Assembly: GCA_013396525.1 (NCBI GenBank)
Contig: VWYX01000671.1
Location: 124,001 to 188,000 of the forward strand
DNA length: 64,000 nt
Direction of reading: 5' to 3'
Source: Chaetorhynchus papuensis
Taxonomy: Eukaryota > Chordata > Aves > Passeriformes > Rhipiduridae
The translations under genes were made by a program, and so were the position numbers. This document shows, piece by piece, positions 47,506-60,046 of the stretch. The notes under the pieces were generated by a model that worked only from the letters and a program-made list of their open reading frames with translations, was not told where the DNA came from and searched no databases. How positions within the stretch are numbered: position 1 is the first letter of the stretch; every line of letters begins with the position of its first letter.

Positions 47506-49619
47506 TTGCCTGGAACATTCATATGATTTTGCTGTCTGACTGGCAGAGAGAGAATAAAGGGTTTGAATCTCCATTATGCACTTTCCATTAGAAATGCATA
47601 TATTTAATAGTTATGGCTTGTGGTGGCCTTAAGCCACATGATGTAATCCTTATTCAATTTTTAATAAAGGCAGAATTCCCATCAAGTTTGAGGGCTGTCA
47701 GTGTGAAAGAGATGTTGAGATTTACCCCATTAGACTATAAAATATTCTGCCCTGGCGCCTTATGTTCTTTCAGTAATGTATTTTAATGGCATCCCTGGAA
47801 ATGAAGGAATACTCTTTGATTTGATAAATTAATGGGCTTTTCTATTAGTCTTTGTAAAGAACCTTGATCCCATAAATACCTCTAGATTTATAAATGGTAT
47901 CTTCATAACTGTGTCCAGCATGACTGCTTTTACTCCTAGTCCTTTTGTTTAGTTACTGTTTCATTTAATTTTACTTTTCCAAACAAAACAGTCCAATCTA
48001 AACCATAGCAGTAAAGGCAAATTAATCTCTACTCCTAAATTTTCTAGGGATTTGGCAATCAGAAACTCACAGGTTACTCTGATAAGAAAGAGAAGGGATA
48101 AAGAACCTAACAGAAGACAGGATCAGCAGTTCCATCAGTAGCCTGAAAGCCAGAGGAAGCCCTGGAAAACAAATGACTGCCTCATTCTTTCCATTTTCCC
48201 AGCTTCTGCCCTTTTCAGTTGCCTGTAAAAACGTGCCAGAAACTAGATTCCCTTTCTGGAAAAGAAAACATGTTTTTTGTGATTGCAGATTGTGTTAAAT
48301 ATGTGATGAGGTAACGAGACAGTGGTAAATTCATAAAGATACTGGGTTTCCCTCTCTTCCCTGCTGGTCACTGCCTTTATCTATTTTATCCCTATTTTGT
48401 AGGCAGTGCTGCAACATGCTGTACTTAAAGTTCACTCCAAAAGAGGTTGAAAATAAATGAAGAAGACCTTCTTGAGGCCAAAGAAAGTAATTTATTAGTC
48501 CTTAAAGCTGAAGTATATAAATTTGAAAGGCCTTCATGGGGCTAAAGAAAATAAATTAAACCTAAAAAGATGCTATTTCAGGGACATAGATTTGTCATTT
48601 GGAGGTGTGTGAGGGCTATACTCATATTCTGAAGTTTCATAAAAGAGGCTCTTTGTTTCTTCTCTGAAAAAATCCATTAGCTTCAAAAATACTGAGCTCA
48701 CTGTAAGACTCAAAGTATCTGATGTGTCCTGGCTTCCGGAATAAATTACTGTCCCCTCTTTCTGCTAAAGGTGGCTTCTGTGCCACTTCCTTTGCAGAAT
48801 ATTTTGCACAGAAAAAAGTAATTTGAGCTGTTCCAGGTCTAAGCCCACATGACTGGCAGATCTGATTTCTCATTCATTCATTCCCACCAGCACACTCCAG
48901 GAGCATTCTGGTGCATGTGGTACAAATGTCCCTGTGCCACCAGAAAAACGGGGAATTCAGTTAATTTTGTAGCAGTCATAAATGGCAGCAGAGGAAGCAG
49001 GGACCTGGTGGGGTGCTGAGAACTTCCTCTCATCCTTCTTTTTGTGTTATATCTGTCCCATAATTTTTATGTTCCCTGATACTGCTCAAGTAGTAGCAAG
49101 AGAGGTGCTGCTTCTAGAAGAGAGCTTTACTTGCTGCTTGGGATATTTCTTCACCGACATCTTCCCCATGGTTTGATAGCAGAGAATTTTCTCCAGAGTT
49201 TTCTCTTTTCCCAAACAAAATTTTATTTCTACAGGATTCAGTTTGTCGATGGATACATTTCAGTATTGCTGATTTTTTCCCCTTTTTTTAAACCTCTTTT
49301 CTGGAGGAAAAAATTACTCAGTCCCAGCCACCTGCCAAATTCCAGAAAATTCTGTAATCCAGAGGATGTTTTATCTAGTGTGATGAAGAGCAGTTATCAA
49401 GCCCGTGCTGGATTTGCAAAGTGTCCCCAGCTCCTTACCACTGGCCCTGGGAAGCTGCATTGAATCTGTTTGATGAGCAGAGGCGCTTCCAGCTCTAAGA
49501 GGTTGGTGCAACTGCTCTGGTGTTCCTAACAGTCATTCAAAGCTGTTGGAGCCCAGAGTGCAGAGAGTGTTCCTCTCTCTGTTTTGAAGCCTGTTTTGGA
49601 GCTTTCTACCCCCATGTAC
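47506..49619. other. No gene seen; possible conserved block
   Basis: 47560-47880 is a low-repeat, ATTA-rich stretch of the type often conserved as a distal enhancer, but this cannot be shown from one sequence. The remainder holds short frames only. Confidence 0.45.
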
Positions 49620-50096
49620 GACCCTTATCTGACCTTTGCCCGTAGAGCCATTTACCAACGCTCTGGGAAACAGCAGAAACTGCTTTAGATTAAGTTAGGT
49701 GATTGAATGTTATGTAGGATCGTCACTGGGTGAAAATTTTGAGGTTTTTCGGTTTGTTATTGTAGTAAATAGAGAAGAGGTAAAAAAAGCCAAGATGGAG
49801 GATAGGTTGTCGTTTTAGCCTTTCTTCTTTCTTCAATCCCTCCATTTTCTACTGTAGAACCATTGGATGAAATTTGCCGCAGTTCCTGTAACGTCAACAG
49901 GGCTATTTTATGGATATTGGTTCAAATGTAAAAATATCTTGCGTTTCGGGCATTAATTGCACAATAAGTGTATAAGAACCCCCTGTAAGTGTGATAACGC
50001 GCCACATTTTTCTCTCTTTCCTGAGTGCTTCAGTTAACCTTTCTGAGTGTGAGATGTGTTAAATCAGCTTGGTGAGACATGGCAGCCCCAAAAACA
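49620..50096 (+). mobile_element. Probable degenerate endogenous retroviral LTR
   Basis: The block keeps about a dozen CpGs in an otherwise CpG-poor area and is laid out like an LTR. A U3-like part ends in a TATA-like GTATAAGAACC at about 49970. An R/U5-like T-rich and C-rich part follows, and the block ends AAAACA at 50096. Just after it, GGGGGGCAAGTCAG resembles a decayed proline-tRNA primer binding site (about 11 of 18 positions). The 5' limit is uncertain (candidates 49521 or 49543) and no target duplication was found. It might instead be a conserved or CpG-rich single-copy element. Confidence 0.38.
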
Positions 50097-51635
50097 TGTC
50101 GGGGGGCAAGTCAGAAGAACTCTGCTTTGTAATTTTACCTCTGGCTGACAGTTGTAAAAAGTGTTAACTAATGAAATATTCTAAACGGGTAAATAACAAA
50201 GAAAAAAAATTAGAAAGCTACAGACAGCTGGCCATAAAGCACAAAGTGAATGGAAGCTTCCTACTTGCAGAATTCAGTTTCTTTTCATACTTTGACATCC
50301 CTGGTCATCATATAAGCCAGCCTGTGAGTCCAGAACAGTAGGCAGCAAAATCCTCATTAAGTTGCCCATGCTCCTGTTGTTTATCTTGTAATCTCAAGTT
50401 TTTCCTCTTCCACAGTGACATACGGTGTCAGTACCTGGAGGGAAGGGAATTTAGGATGTTATATGGAAAGTTTTACCTTTGCTATTGTACAGATCATGGC
50501 TTCTAAAACTGCTAAAAATTAGAGTGTAATGCCACTGGTGGTCCTCCAAAAACTGTGGAGCACCCTGCAGCAAAGCACAACCTCCTCCAGAGCCTAGTTT
50601 GCTCTCCCTTCTCCATAACATTTAATAAGAAGGGCCAGAAATATTCCAGGGGACTGAAACATTGCAGTAACTTGGGGGCTGGATGACCTTGTTTCCCAAG
50701 CTTTGATGTTTTCTTCAGTGTGGTGTGCGAAAGAGAAGGAATGTCCCTGTGACCAGAGACAGTTCAGCTCAAGCAGGTGACAGAGGCCTGGAAGGGCTCA
50801 TGGCAGTCCTGCCTTGGTGTTAAAGGATCAAAGGCAATAGAAATAGCCAGAAAAGTGCAGTTTTCCCCCACCATAGCCTCCAGAATAATTGTGTCACCAC
50901 AAAGATGAATAATTAAGCAAAGCTCTCTCCCTTCCAATATGTCACATTCTAGCCTGGAGGAGTTTTGTATTATTTTTCAGGTGATATTAATCAGATTCAG
51001 CTTAAGTTATGAAATGTTATGTGACAGAGATGTCTGTATTTCCTACTCCAATATACAGCAGAGTTTGTTTTTTTCAAACATTTAGTACAAATTGGCCTGT
51101 GGGGCAGTTCGGGAACACTTCAGTCCAGGCCATGGTTTGGGTTTGTGAGTTAGCAGCAAGAGAAAGCATGATTATGGTCAAAGGATCCTCGTAGCCTAAC
51201 AGTGGGATTTTCCTCTGCTCCACAGATATAGACAGAGATGTAATGGGGCAAGTGTTCCCACTTCATATTTTGCATGTTATCACAGGGAAGAAGCCTTCCA
51301 CAGCTTTTCCTCTGCCCATTTGCAGATATGGGGGGTACACCTGGAGTTTTAACCCTGTATCTGTTTGAGAAGGCAGCACTGTGTAACCCATGCTGGGGGA
51401 AGCAGATCCCACCAGGATTGCAGCTGGCACAGCTCCTCCAAGCAGCCCTTTATCCATCATGTTTTGCTCCTGCGGAAGACACAGGTTCTGAACAAGTTTT
51501 TGTTTTCAAGAACCATGACATGTCCTTGAAACAGCTGCCATATTCATTTCTGGCATTTGCTGAAATAAGACAATAAGTTTCCAATTTCTCATTTTCCTGA
51601 CTCTTCATTCATCCTGGGATCTGAAAGTCAAGCTG
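50097..51635. other. No gene seen
   Basis: If the preceding LTR is real, the first part could be retroviral leader, but no gag-like frame follows. The rest is AT-rich with short frames. Confidence 0.5.
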
Positions 51636-51735
51636 AATTTCTCCTGATTTGCACACTATGTTGCTGCTAGTAACGATGAATTATTCATCGTTAATCTAAA
51701 TGAATGAGCCTATTGATGAGTGCAAATCAGAAATT
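51636..51735. repeat. Nested inverted repeat, about 100 bp
   Basis: The outer arms are AATTTC..TGATTTGCAC at 51636-51654 and GTGCAAATCAGAAATT at 51720-51735. They pair over 16 bp with a 3-base bulge (TCC) on the left arm. Inside lies a perfect palindrome TAACGATGAAT at 51671-51681 and ATTCATCGTTA at 51683-51693 around a single T. The outer arm contains GTGCAAAT, close to the POU octamer ATGCAAAT. No clear target duplication was found, so a MITE origin is only one possibility. Confidence 0.8.
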
Positions 51736-54230
51736 AGTTCAGTTAACTTTCCAGGAGCTTTACTGCCCAAAGGAATTGTTTGATAAGGAGCAAAACTGGC
51801 CAAAACTGTTGTGTTGAGGGAACTTCGTAGTTTTCTCAAAACCCAGATTTCAAATGAAATGAAATGTTTTTGAAACTGAATGATGAAATGTTTTTGCCTG
51901 ATTCTGTTTCTGAAAGGATTTACAGTATAAGGTAGATCTCTCTTGGCATAAAAGTCAGACTTTCCTCACTCAGCCTATGGAACACAGTTGCACTGAAGTG
52001 TTTCAGTAGCTGAATTTGGCTCATTAAAAAGTGACGAGCACTACGGCCACTGGAGCTGGAGTGCTGTGATTCGCTGTGACTGTGCAGAGCCCCACTGGAA
52101 TCAGTGTCTGTGTCCAGTGGTACAATCCACTGCAATGACACAGGGCTTTGGATTTCCAGACAGAGCAAGGAACGCTGCAGCAATAGGATTAGTAATAGTC
52201 CAAATGAATCCTGGCCAGCAGAGCTGGCTGTTCCTGCTGCAAACACTGCCCAGAGCTCTCCACTACATCTCCTTCCAGTGACAACAGCCATTAAACAGGC
52301 AGGGCCACATTTCAAAATTCAGCAATAACACTGCCATCTGAAATGCCACAAATACTGACTGGATAATTTAAAACCCAATGTTTTTTCCCTGTCTTGCAAA
52401 CTCTTGCTAATGCTGACTTTCTCCTGCGTGCCCAGTTGATTTATATGGATTGACAGACAGATACATAGAAAGGGAACTATTTTTTTTTTTTTTTACAAAT
52501 AGAAAATAAGGCTAAAGACATTCTGGTTTTCTAGCACAACTATTAGCAAAAGGTACAGCTCAGCAAAAAGCCTTTTCTAGGTTTTCTTCCATGAATCATG
52601 CTATAACCATTTGCAGATCTAGATGCAGATTTAAAATTAGGACACCTGTAGCCAGACCCCATGTTTTTACTGTTCTAAGGCATTAAATGGGGGTTGTTTT
52701 TCTCTATTTCTCTGCCTGAAAAAAAGTAGTGCAAATATCTTCATCTGTTGCTATTTGTTCATTCAACACAAATAGTTTGGCTTCCCCTCAGCCTTGTATT
52801 TATTACAAAAAAAAAAAAAAAAACAAACCAAAGGCATTTAGCCATAGAACACAAAAATTCATTTAAAATTCATTTGCTCTTCAAAGCAAGCAGATGTACA
52901 TTTATGAACTAGTAACCTATAGGGCAAAATGAACTTTTGCTTTGTAAGAAAAGATCCCTGCTGTCACTCCCCCCTCTTCCCCTTGATGTGTTTCATACTT
53001 TTTGGGAATGCACAGTGTAAAATCTACAGAAGATCAAATCTCTCCCGGATTTGGTTTTATTACATAAAGGCAATGCATTCAAGTAATTTGTGTCGTGCTG
53101 CTCCCCTGCACTCCCTTGGCATAATGTGCTCCAGGAGCCGGGAACAAAAGCACAATTGTGACATCTATTGACAGCCCTGGCTGGCAGGACACGGCAGCCT
53201 GAAAGCTGCAGCAGGAGAAGGAGAAGGTCTGTGACAGCCTCTCCACTGCAGGACTCATCATTTTTAAAGATATCTACAGCAAAAGGCTGAAGTTGGGTTT
53301 GAATTGCCTGTGTTTTACGTGTCCAGTTAAACTCAAGCCCTGCACAAGTTTCTAGAAGAATAATCCATCCTGGACTGTGAGACACAAAAGATACCAGAAG
53401 ATCCTGGAGCTCCAGACTCCTGAAGGAGTGGAGCAGGGAATGCTTCATGCTCCTGGTGTCCATATGCTCTTCCCTAGGCATTTTCCACTGGCTAATGATT
53501 AATGCACCCATCCCTGGAGGCTGGTGCTTATAAGCCTGTGTTAGCTCTGGAAATACCACGGTTCTCCAAGCTGGAGCAACCTGAGGAGCCATCACAGCTA
53601 TAATGAGCCATCTGCAGCTCTGCTGCGTGTTGGCCACTGCCCAAATGAGGATCCTGGGCAAAGCAGACCTTCCTCCTACTCTGGTGCAGCTGGTGTCATG
53701 TTCAGACTGTTTTGAGCTGTAGGAATGAACATTATTTACAGCGTTACAGGCTCTGTCTAGCTGATATTTTGCCTTTTGATGTGGCTCTAGAGGAGGCTGG
53801 TTGAAAGTGTCAGCATGGCCAACTACAGGAGTGCATTCCCTGTACTGTGCACTTCTTGAATAAGTTTTTGAAATTTCCCCATTGCTCTTTTTCTAGCAAG
53901 ACACAGATCTTGTCACAGTTCTCTTAATTTCTGACAAATCGAAAAGAGGTATTTGCTCTTCAAATAGCCAAGAGTCATCCTTATTTAGATTCTTTATGAC
54001 AGGCAGAGAGGTGGTGATCTCCTCATGGTCATCTCAAGCATCACGCTTGGATTTAAAGGCAAAGCTTTCTATGTGTCACCTCAACTCCACTCTTGTAACT
54101 CCACCACAGTCAGCCTACCCTTAGTACAAGCAGCCCTTGCTCGTGGGTAGTTTACAGACAACAAACCTGTGACTGAGCCCAGGGAAAGGTGGGTTTCGAA
54201 AGTCTGTAAGCCATCAACTGGGAATTTGTC
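51736..54230. other. No gene seen
   Basis: Contains poly(T) at 52480-52494 and poly(A) at 52807-52823. The longest open frame of the window lies here on the minus strand (53661-52993, 222 codons), but it begins at TTG, not ATG, and shows no recognisable domain. I treat it as chance. Confidence 0.5.
52807..52823 (+). repeat. Poly(A) tract
   Basis: Seventeen A residues followed by CAAACC. It could be a retroposon tail, but no body or matching target duplication was recognised. Confidence 0.85.
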
Positions 54231-54236
54231 GCTGTG

Positions 54237-54574
54237 CAACACGGACGCATAGAAAAAACCACACGAGTCAATCCATAGAAAAGCGGCATATGAGCAGAGA
54301 TTTACTAATTTTTCAAGGTTTTTGTAAGTTAGTTCTCAAAGTGTGCTAAGTATCACAGGGTCATTGGTTCTTTGGGCCAGCCAACCCCCGAGGGGCTGGC
54401 CCAAGTGCTGGGCATGTAGCAGACAAGTGTTTTTCTATCCGAAATGCACACTATCTGAAGAAGTTTACAAAATTGTAACATTGTTTTACTTAGCACGTAT
54501 GGGAAAGACAGAGTTCTCTCAGAACCCTAGAGAGCTGAAGGATTTCTCTGTGAAACACTCTAGCAGCATCAACA
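54237..54574 (-). mobile_element. Solo LTR, short class II-like family, copy B
   Basis: A 338-bp inverted copy of the family seen at 29989. On the plus strand it runs TGTCGCTGTGCAACACGG to CAGCATCAACA. It is flanked by a perfect 6-bp duplication GGAATT at 54231-54236 and 54575-54580. It lacks about 25 bp, just before the conserved GTTTACAAAA segment, that copy C keeps. No internal proviral sequence is attached. A short plus-strand frame (54343-54582) merely runs through it. Confidence 0.92.
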
Positions 54575-54580
54575 GGAATT

Positions 54581-57500
54581 AATTACAAAAAAGCTACTTA
54601 CTAAGATCTCTGCCACATGTTGTGGACCTTTAAAGGGGATAATTTTTTAAATAAATCACCTTTTTAATCTCAGTTTTCCAATGTGTAATTCCATTGGCTT
54701 TGGAGAGGTAAATTATAGTTTGTCTTTATTTAAAAAGGACTGAGATCAGGCTTTTTATCTCCAACAAAACCTGGTTTTGCTGAACCTTTCAAAGCTACTC
54801 TTAAGATGGATTTCCAGTGATTTCGGTGGTGATAGCTTTGAGATGCCTACATGAATCTGGATAGAACTGGGGATTTTACACCTCATTCTCCATTACATTC
54901 CTGTCATCAGAGGGGTTTGGACCTGAGCTTAAACCTTGAATCTTAATTTAAGCCAATTAAAGTATTGCCATTAATTATATGTACAGTGATACATTTATCT
55001 TTATTAGATAACCCAGCTTTCCCGGGTCACCTTTTAGCCACGGGTTCCTGAAAGAAGGCAAAGTTCTCCCCATGGGATCTTTTTTGTGTATCCTCCACTT
55101 TTACCCAGCTGGGATTGTTGCCTTTTACAAATACACACACACAGGAGCTGTTCCTTCCTCTTGAAATTCAAGGCTTACCTGAAGGGAAAAGTAGAAAGTA
55201 ACCCAGACTCAAAGGTACAAGAAAAATGGCCTCTCATTTTCTTCAATGTTGCTTATTCTTAAAAAAACTAAATATATTCCTTCAATAAATTAACACATAG
55301 TGAAAGTCTGTGTGGGAGAATGTGGATAAAATATGTGTAATTTCAAAGTTTGCCCTTTTTCTGAGCCCCGTATGCTAAGTACCAAAATAAAATTACAACA
55401 CAGGGAATATGGGATGATAGATCCAGGACATGGTGAGAAATATATGGCTATTAATTTGTAATTTTGTTTTGCTAACTGTGAGACTAGAAGGCTCTCTGCA
55501 CACTAAATAATTATGGCATTTGGAGTGATAAATCTGAGCATCCTTGTGCTATCTCCTGCTGTTGAATAAATCTGTTGGCCTGTTACAGGCTAACAGTTCT
55601 GCTGATGATTTTAACTGGGCTGTTTCACACAAAACAGGCCTCTTTCCCTGCAGCTCTGCTGAGATCCCTGGCCAGGCTTGAATGGAGCTCTGCCCATACA
55701 AGAGGAGTAGGATGCCAGGATGGATCTAAGGTGTCCACAGCACTCATTTTCTTAGGAGATTCTCCTTCCTTAAGCTCTGCTCTCACCAGAGCAGAGCGGT
55801 CACTCCTGCTTGGCTGTGTCACCTGTCGGAGGAACCCTTCTTTCACAGCAGGAAGCTCAGAGCAATCCCATTCATTACTTGCTCCCATTAAAGCCTTAAC
55901 AAAAGCCAGGTTAGAGTGGGAAAACTCATTTTCACCTGATATAAAGGATCATTAAGCAGCTGAATGATTGCAAGAAGTGTAATACCACAGCACACCAGTG
56001 GAGAAACTGTAGACTGGCAGGAGGATTCCTGCAAGTCCAGGAACCATTAATTCTTCACAGTGCCAGGAGGATTCTATTATTCTATTCTATTCTATTAACT
56101 CTTTACATATGCACAAAAGAGATGATTTTTTATTTGGTTGTTGTTGGGTTTTTGGGTTGTTTTTTTTTCCTTCTCTTAAGCTCCATTTTGTGCTTTCTAG
56201 CCCCTGTTGTAATGTGCAAAAGTGTGAGCTAAAAGACTGACACAGAAGTTGCACAAACACATAAACTAGAAAACTGCAAAATAATGTTGTAGTGGCTTCA
56301 TCACCTGCTTCTTCACAGCCTGAAGTGAAACTGTCAACAAAAATAATTCAGGAAGCTGGACCATGTGTATAAATTCCTTCAGGAAGAAGCAGTAGTGGCC
56401 AGAGCTGGCCACTCTCTTCAGTCTCATGAAGGTAATGTAGGAAAAGTCAGACCCTGCATTAACACAGCATGTTCTGAAGAGATGATCATAACATGTCGTC
56501 TGCCAGCAAAACACTTGTCCAAGGGGGATGGTTATGGTTTTTCTAGAGAAAATCTGTTGAGATTGCTCATAGATGGGTAAATAGGATTCACAGCTGTTAT
56601 TCTGGTGTATTAAAGGTCGGTGGCATTTGGTTAATTTGCTGTCAGATGTAGCTTGTGGGAAGGTGATATGGTGACGTCAGAGCAAAGATCTTAATGGATC
56701 TTTCCAAACTTTTCCCTTGCCTTGTTGCATGAGCAGCCACACTGGCAGGGACTGGGCCAAGAGCCTTCCAGTGCTTTTTCCCTTGTTCCTTTTGTAAAAT
56801 TGGAATAAAAATCTATTGACAAACACTTGAAGGATCACATAATATATTGTTTTGTGTCCATACACACAGTCTTCATTGTGACAGCCCCATTCTCAGGATG
56901 AATGTCCTAATTTTTAAGCTATTAAAGGGACCTGTCTACATTTTAGAACACAAGGCCAGTCCCTTCCCAGTTGTTTAGAGGAGTGGTTGCAGAACTGTAG
57001 ATGTGGGCCCCAAAATAAGTGGAAATCTCTTTAGCACAACCAGAGATGCAAAAATCTGTGGGGAAGGAGCAGGACTTTGGTCTATTACTCATATTTGACT
57101 TGTTATTATTCAGTGTGTTAGGCTGGTAGATGTTGAATTTGAGCACCCACCTACATTTGCTGACCTGGACAGGCATCCAGGGGTGACCATATGTCTTCTA
57201 AGACAAGTCATATGTGAGCAGATGGAAGTGCTCAATTGCATACAGATATTTTGGTGGTACAGCCTTGTGCCTCACACCTCATGTTCTTAATTCGTTTAGC
57301 CAAATATTTGAACCCAGTCAAAACTGATGGCCATGAATTCAAACCGTCCAAAAGAACAGAGGGAATAACTGTAATAAAAGTGAGCTGATCATTCTGAAAA
57401 CATGCCAAAAATACACTCCATTGTCTGGAATTCATTTGCTGTGATTTTTTCGTAATTAGAGCTTGAACATTCATTAATTATACTGAGTTTATTCAGAGGA

Positions 57501-57813
57501 AGTCAGGTAAATGCTGCTTTTCACAGTTCCTCATGAAGGATGGTAATTAAAGGGCCCTTGCCACTCTAAGTCAGGCACTGTTAAAGGGACTGCATTGAGT
57601 CCTCTGCTCAAATTTGCTTCCACCTCCCTCTCACAGCTGCTTAGATTTGTTAAAAACTTCCTGTGGTAGTGTTTGAGGGAAGACTGACCCTGGTATTTTT
57701 TCCTGTTTCTGGTATTTTTTCCTCTTTGTGGCATTTTTAGCTTTTTCTGAGATCTGTATTATACATACAAGTGTTACTTAAAGGTGAGTTGCTCCAGAAT
57801 AAGTGGAGTGGGG
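54581..57813. other. No gene seen
   Basis: Contains a short (AC)n at 55133-55143 and (ATTCT)n at 56071-56096. A 126-codon plus frame at 55575-55955 starts at TTG and has no recognisable domain. Confidence 0.5.
56071..56096. repeat. (ATTCT)n microsatellite
   Basis: Five imperfect ATTCT units. The motif resembles CR1 tail repeats, but no CR1 sequence precedes it. Confidence 0.85.
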
Positions 57814-59520
57814 TGTGTTAGTTTAACACAGCCTGGTTTCTGGTGGGTGGGAGAAAGCTGCTGGAAGTTTCTACCATGTCCGGCACAGAGTCAATCGCTG
57901 AAGGCTCTGACGATGGGCAGATTACTGGCCCAATTAGAGAAGCTGGTAACGCCTCTGTGATGACATAGTTAAGAAGGGAAAAAAACACTACTGCCCTTTT
58001 TCTTCTCCTGAGGGGTGGTGAGGTGGCTGCTGGGGGTGATCCTGGCGGGGGCCCTCCTGAGGCTGGGACCACATGGCCGGGTCTGCCCATGCAGTGCTGG
58101 TGGGGACAATGTGTCCAGCAAGGAAAACATGGTGAACAATTCCCTGACACAGAGCACAGACTGTCGCTGTGCAAGACGGATGCGTAGAAAAAACCACACG
58201 AGTCCGAATCCATAGAAGGCGGCATACAAGCTGAGATTTACTAGTTTTCCAAGGTTTTTATAAGTTAGTTCGCAAAGTGTACTAAGTGGCACGAGGTAAT
58301 TGGTTCTTCGGGCCAGCCACCCCCCCCGAGGGGCTGACCGAAGACCTGGTACGTAGCAGACAAGTGTTTTTCTAACCGAAATAATCACTATCTGAGAAAA
58401 TCAACCGCAGGTGCAAGGAGTTTACAAAACTGTAACATTGTTTTACTTAGCATGTATGGGGAAGACAGAGTTCTCACAGAACACTAGAGAGCTGAAGATT
58501 TTCCTGCTAAAAGCTCTGTCAGCATCAACACACAGACGAGATCAACCTTTTCAGCGCTGCAAAGCTCTGTAAGAACTTTTGAACTGGTGGAACTTGAGAA
58601 CAATAATACCTACGGACAACATTTTCTTCCAAGTCCGAGAAAAAGAAGTGAAGACACGTGAGTAGAACCAACATGGGGGCACCAAGGCCCGTGAAAAGAA
58701 GGAGAGGGAGGGAGTGATCTGGGTGTTGGAGCTGAGATTTTTCTATAAATGAGGACTATAAGACAACAAACTATTTCTCTGTTATTCATGAGGTACATGG
58801 GGGGGATGCAGAGATCCACTTGCAGCCCATGAAGAAAAGTACCCACACTGGAGCAAGTGGATGCTGAAAAGCTGTAATCTAGTAAGGAACTCGAACAGAG
58901 AGAGAGGACCCTTGTTTCCAGAGATGGAGAAGGACAACCCTTGCTTCAAAACTAGAACAGATCATCCTTAGAAGACTAAACCCCATGAACTAAAATAACC
59001 ATGCTGGGCAGGTGTGGGAAGACCGTTTGGCCCATGGGAGGGACTCACGTTGCAGCAGGTTAGGCGAGACTGCTATTTTGTGAAAATTAGAACCATGCTA
59101 GAGAAATTCACAGAGTACTGTCTCCCATGGGAAGGACCCCATGGCACAACAGAAGAACATCTTTCCCTGAACAAACTGATGAAAGATTCTTAGAAAGTGA
59201 AAGACTGACCAAAACCCCATGTTTTGTCTCCTTGCGCTGTCAGTGGGAAAGAGGGAGGGGGCTGGGAAGAAAGTAAATGTTCTAAAGGTTTATTTTAGCT
59301 CTCATTACCCATTTTACTTATAATTATGTTAGAAATGAATTTTCTTTATACTGCTTAAGTTTGGAACCTGTTTTGCCTTAAAGTGTTTTTCCCCTAATCG
59401 TTATCTCAACTCATCAAGTTTTTGTTTTAATTTCACCTCCCCTGCTCAGCTATAGTAGAGGAAAAGAAGTAGACAGTTTTTTGTGGGCTCCTGGCTTCTA
59501 GTCAGTGTCAAACCCCAACA
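57814..59520 (+). mobile_element. ERVL-type solo LTR, split by a nested LTR
   Basis: Starts TGTGTTAGTTTAACACAGCC and ends GTCAAACCCCAACA. Between them, in order, are a GGAAGTTTCTACCATGTCCG block, an ATAGTTAAGAAGGG TATA-type element at about 57966, repeated GCAGCCCATG/CCCACACTGGAGCA motifs, and a 3' part with TTTATTTTAGCTCTCATTA and TTTTGCC. This order matches a long LTR family common in bird genomes that I know as ERVL-type. It is flanked by GGGG on both sides, so a 4-5 bp duplication is possible but weak. The body is interrupted at 58162-58530 by a shorter LTR. Without that insert the LTR is about 1.3 kb. No internal pol sequence is attached. Confidence 0.8.
58162..58530 (-). mobile_element. 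Solo LTR, short class II-like family, copy C (nested)
   Basis: A 369-bp inverted copy starting TGTCGCTGTGCAAGACGG and ending CATCAACA on the plus strand. The same 7 bases, CACAGAC, flank it at 58155-58161 and 58531-58537, which fits a 6-bp duplication plus one base of coincidence. A TATA box (reverse of TTTTTATA) lies at 58255-58262. It sits inside the ERVL-type LTR, so it inserted later than that element. Antisense frames of 139 and 135 codons here are by-products of reading through LTRs. Confidence 0.92.
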
Positions 59521-60046
59521 GGGGAGAACAAGCCCAGTGTATTTTTATACAAGTGTATTTTTATTCCCTAACTCCCCCACATTTAGAACTTGAAGTATTT
59601 TATAAAAATTATACTTATTCCATGGACTTTGGAAAACTCAGCAGCACTATGTAAAATTAGGGGAATCAGAGAGCTGGAAAACAGTTAAAACTTTACTTCT
59701 GGTGATACAGCTGTTGCTAATGGAAGAAACTGGGAAAGAGTAGTGCGGGGAAATTACTACAGAGTGCTGGTCTGAAGAGCTTATTTATGTCTTCCTCTGC
59801 AGCACCTGGATGCTGTAGGAAATAATAGGTCAGATCAGGGGTTTTATCTCTGTGACAGTTCTTTTTTTTTTCTGAAGTTGCTGGCTCAAAGTCTAAATTC
59901 ATATTTTTGAACTGAAAACATGTCTGACGTCTGTCTTGAGCATGCTCACCAATTTACATGGGATTTTTATGGTCTTACTGTAGAGGAACACTTCAGTGTT
60001 AACAGTTGGAAAATAAGGCACAAACTCTGAGCCTGATCCATAAGCT
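59521..60046. other. No gene seen
   Basis: Single-copy-looking sequence between the ERVL-type LTR and the hairpin at 60047. A duplicated GTGTATTTTTAT sits at 59537-59565. Confidence 0.55.

Noticed and set aside
52800..52830. Poly(A) tract as the tail of a processed pseudogene
   Set aside because: No recognisable coding sequence precedes it and no flanking duplication was found.
52993..53661. Longest open frame of the window, 222 codons on the minus strand
   Set aside because: It begins at TTG, not ATG. The composition is unremarkable, no domain was recognised, and no splice-site pair frames it. Probably chance in a more GC-rich patch.
55575..55955. 126-codon plus frame with a signal-peptide-like start
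   Set aside because: The start codon is TTG. In a vertebrate genome this is not a credible initiation site, and there is no further support.
57969..58388. Antisense frames of 139 and 135 codons
   Set aside because: They run through the nested LTR and the surrounding ERVL-type LTR. LTRs of this kind encode no protein.
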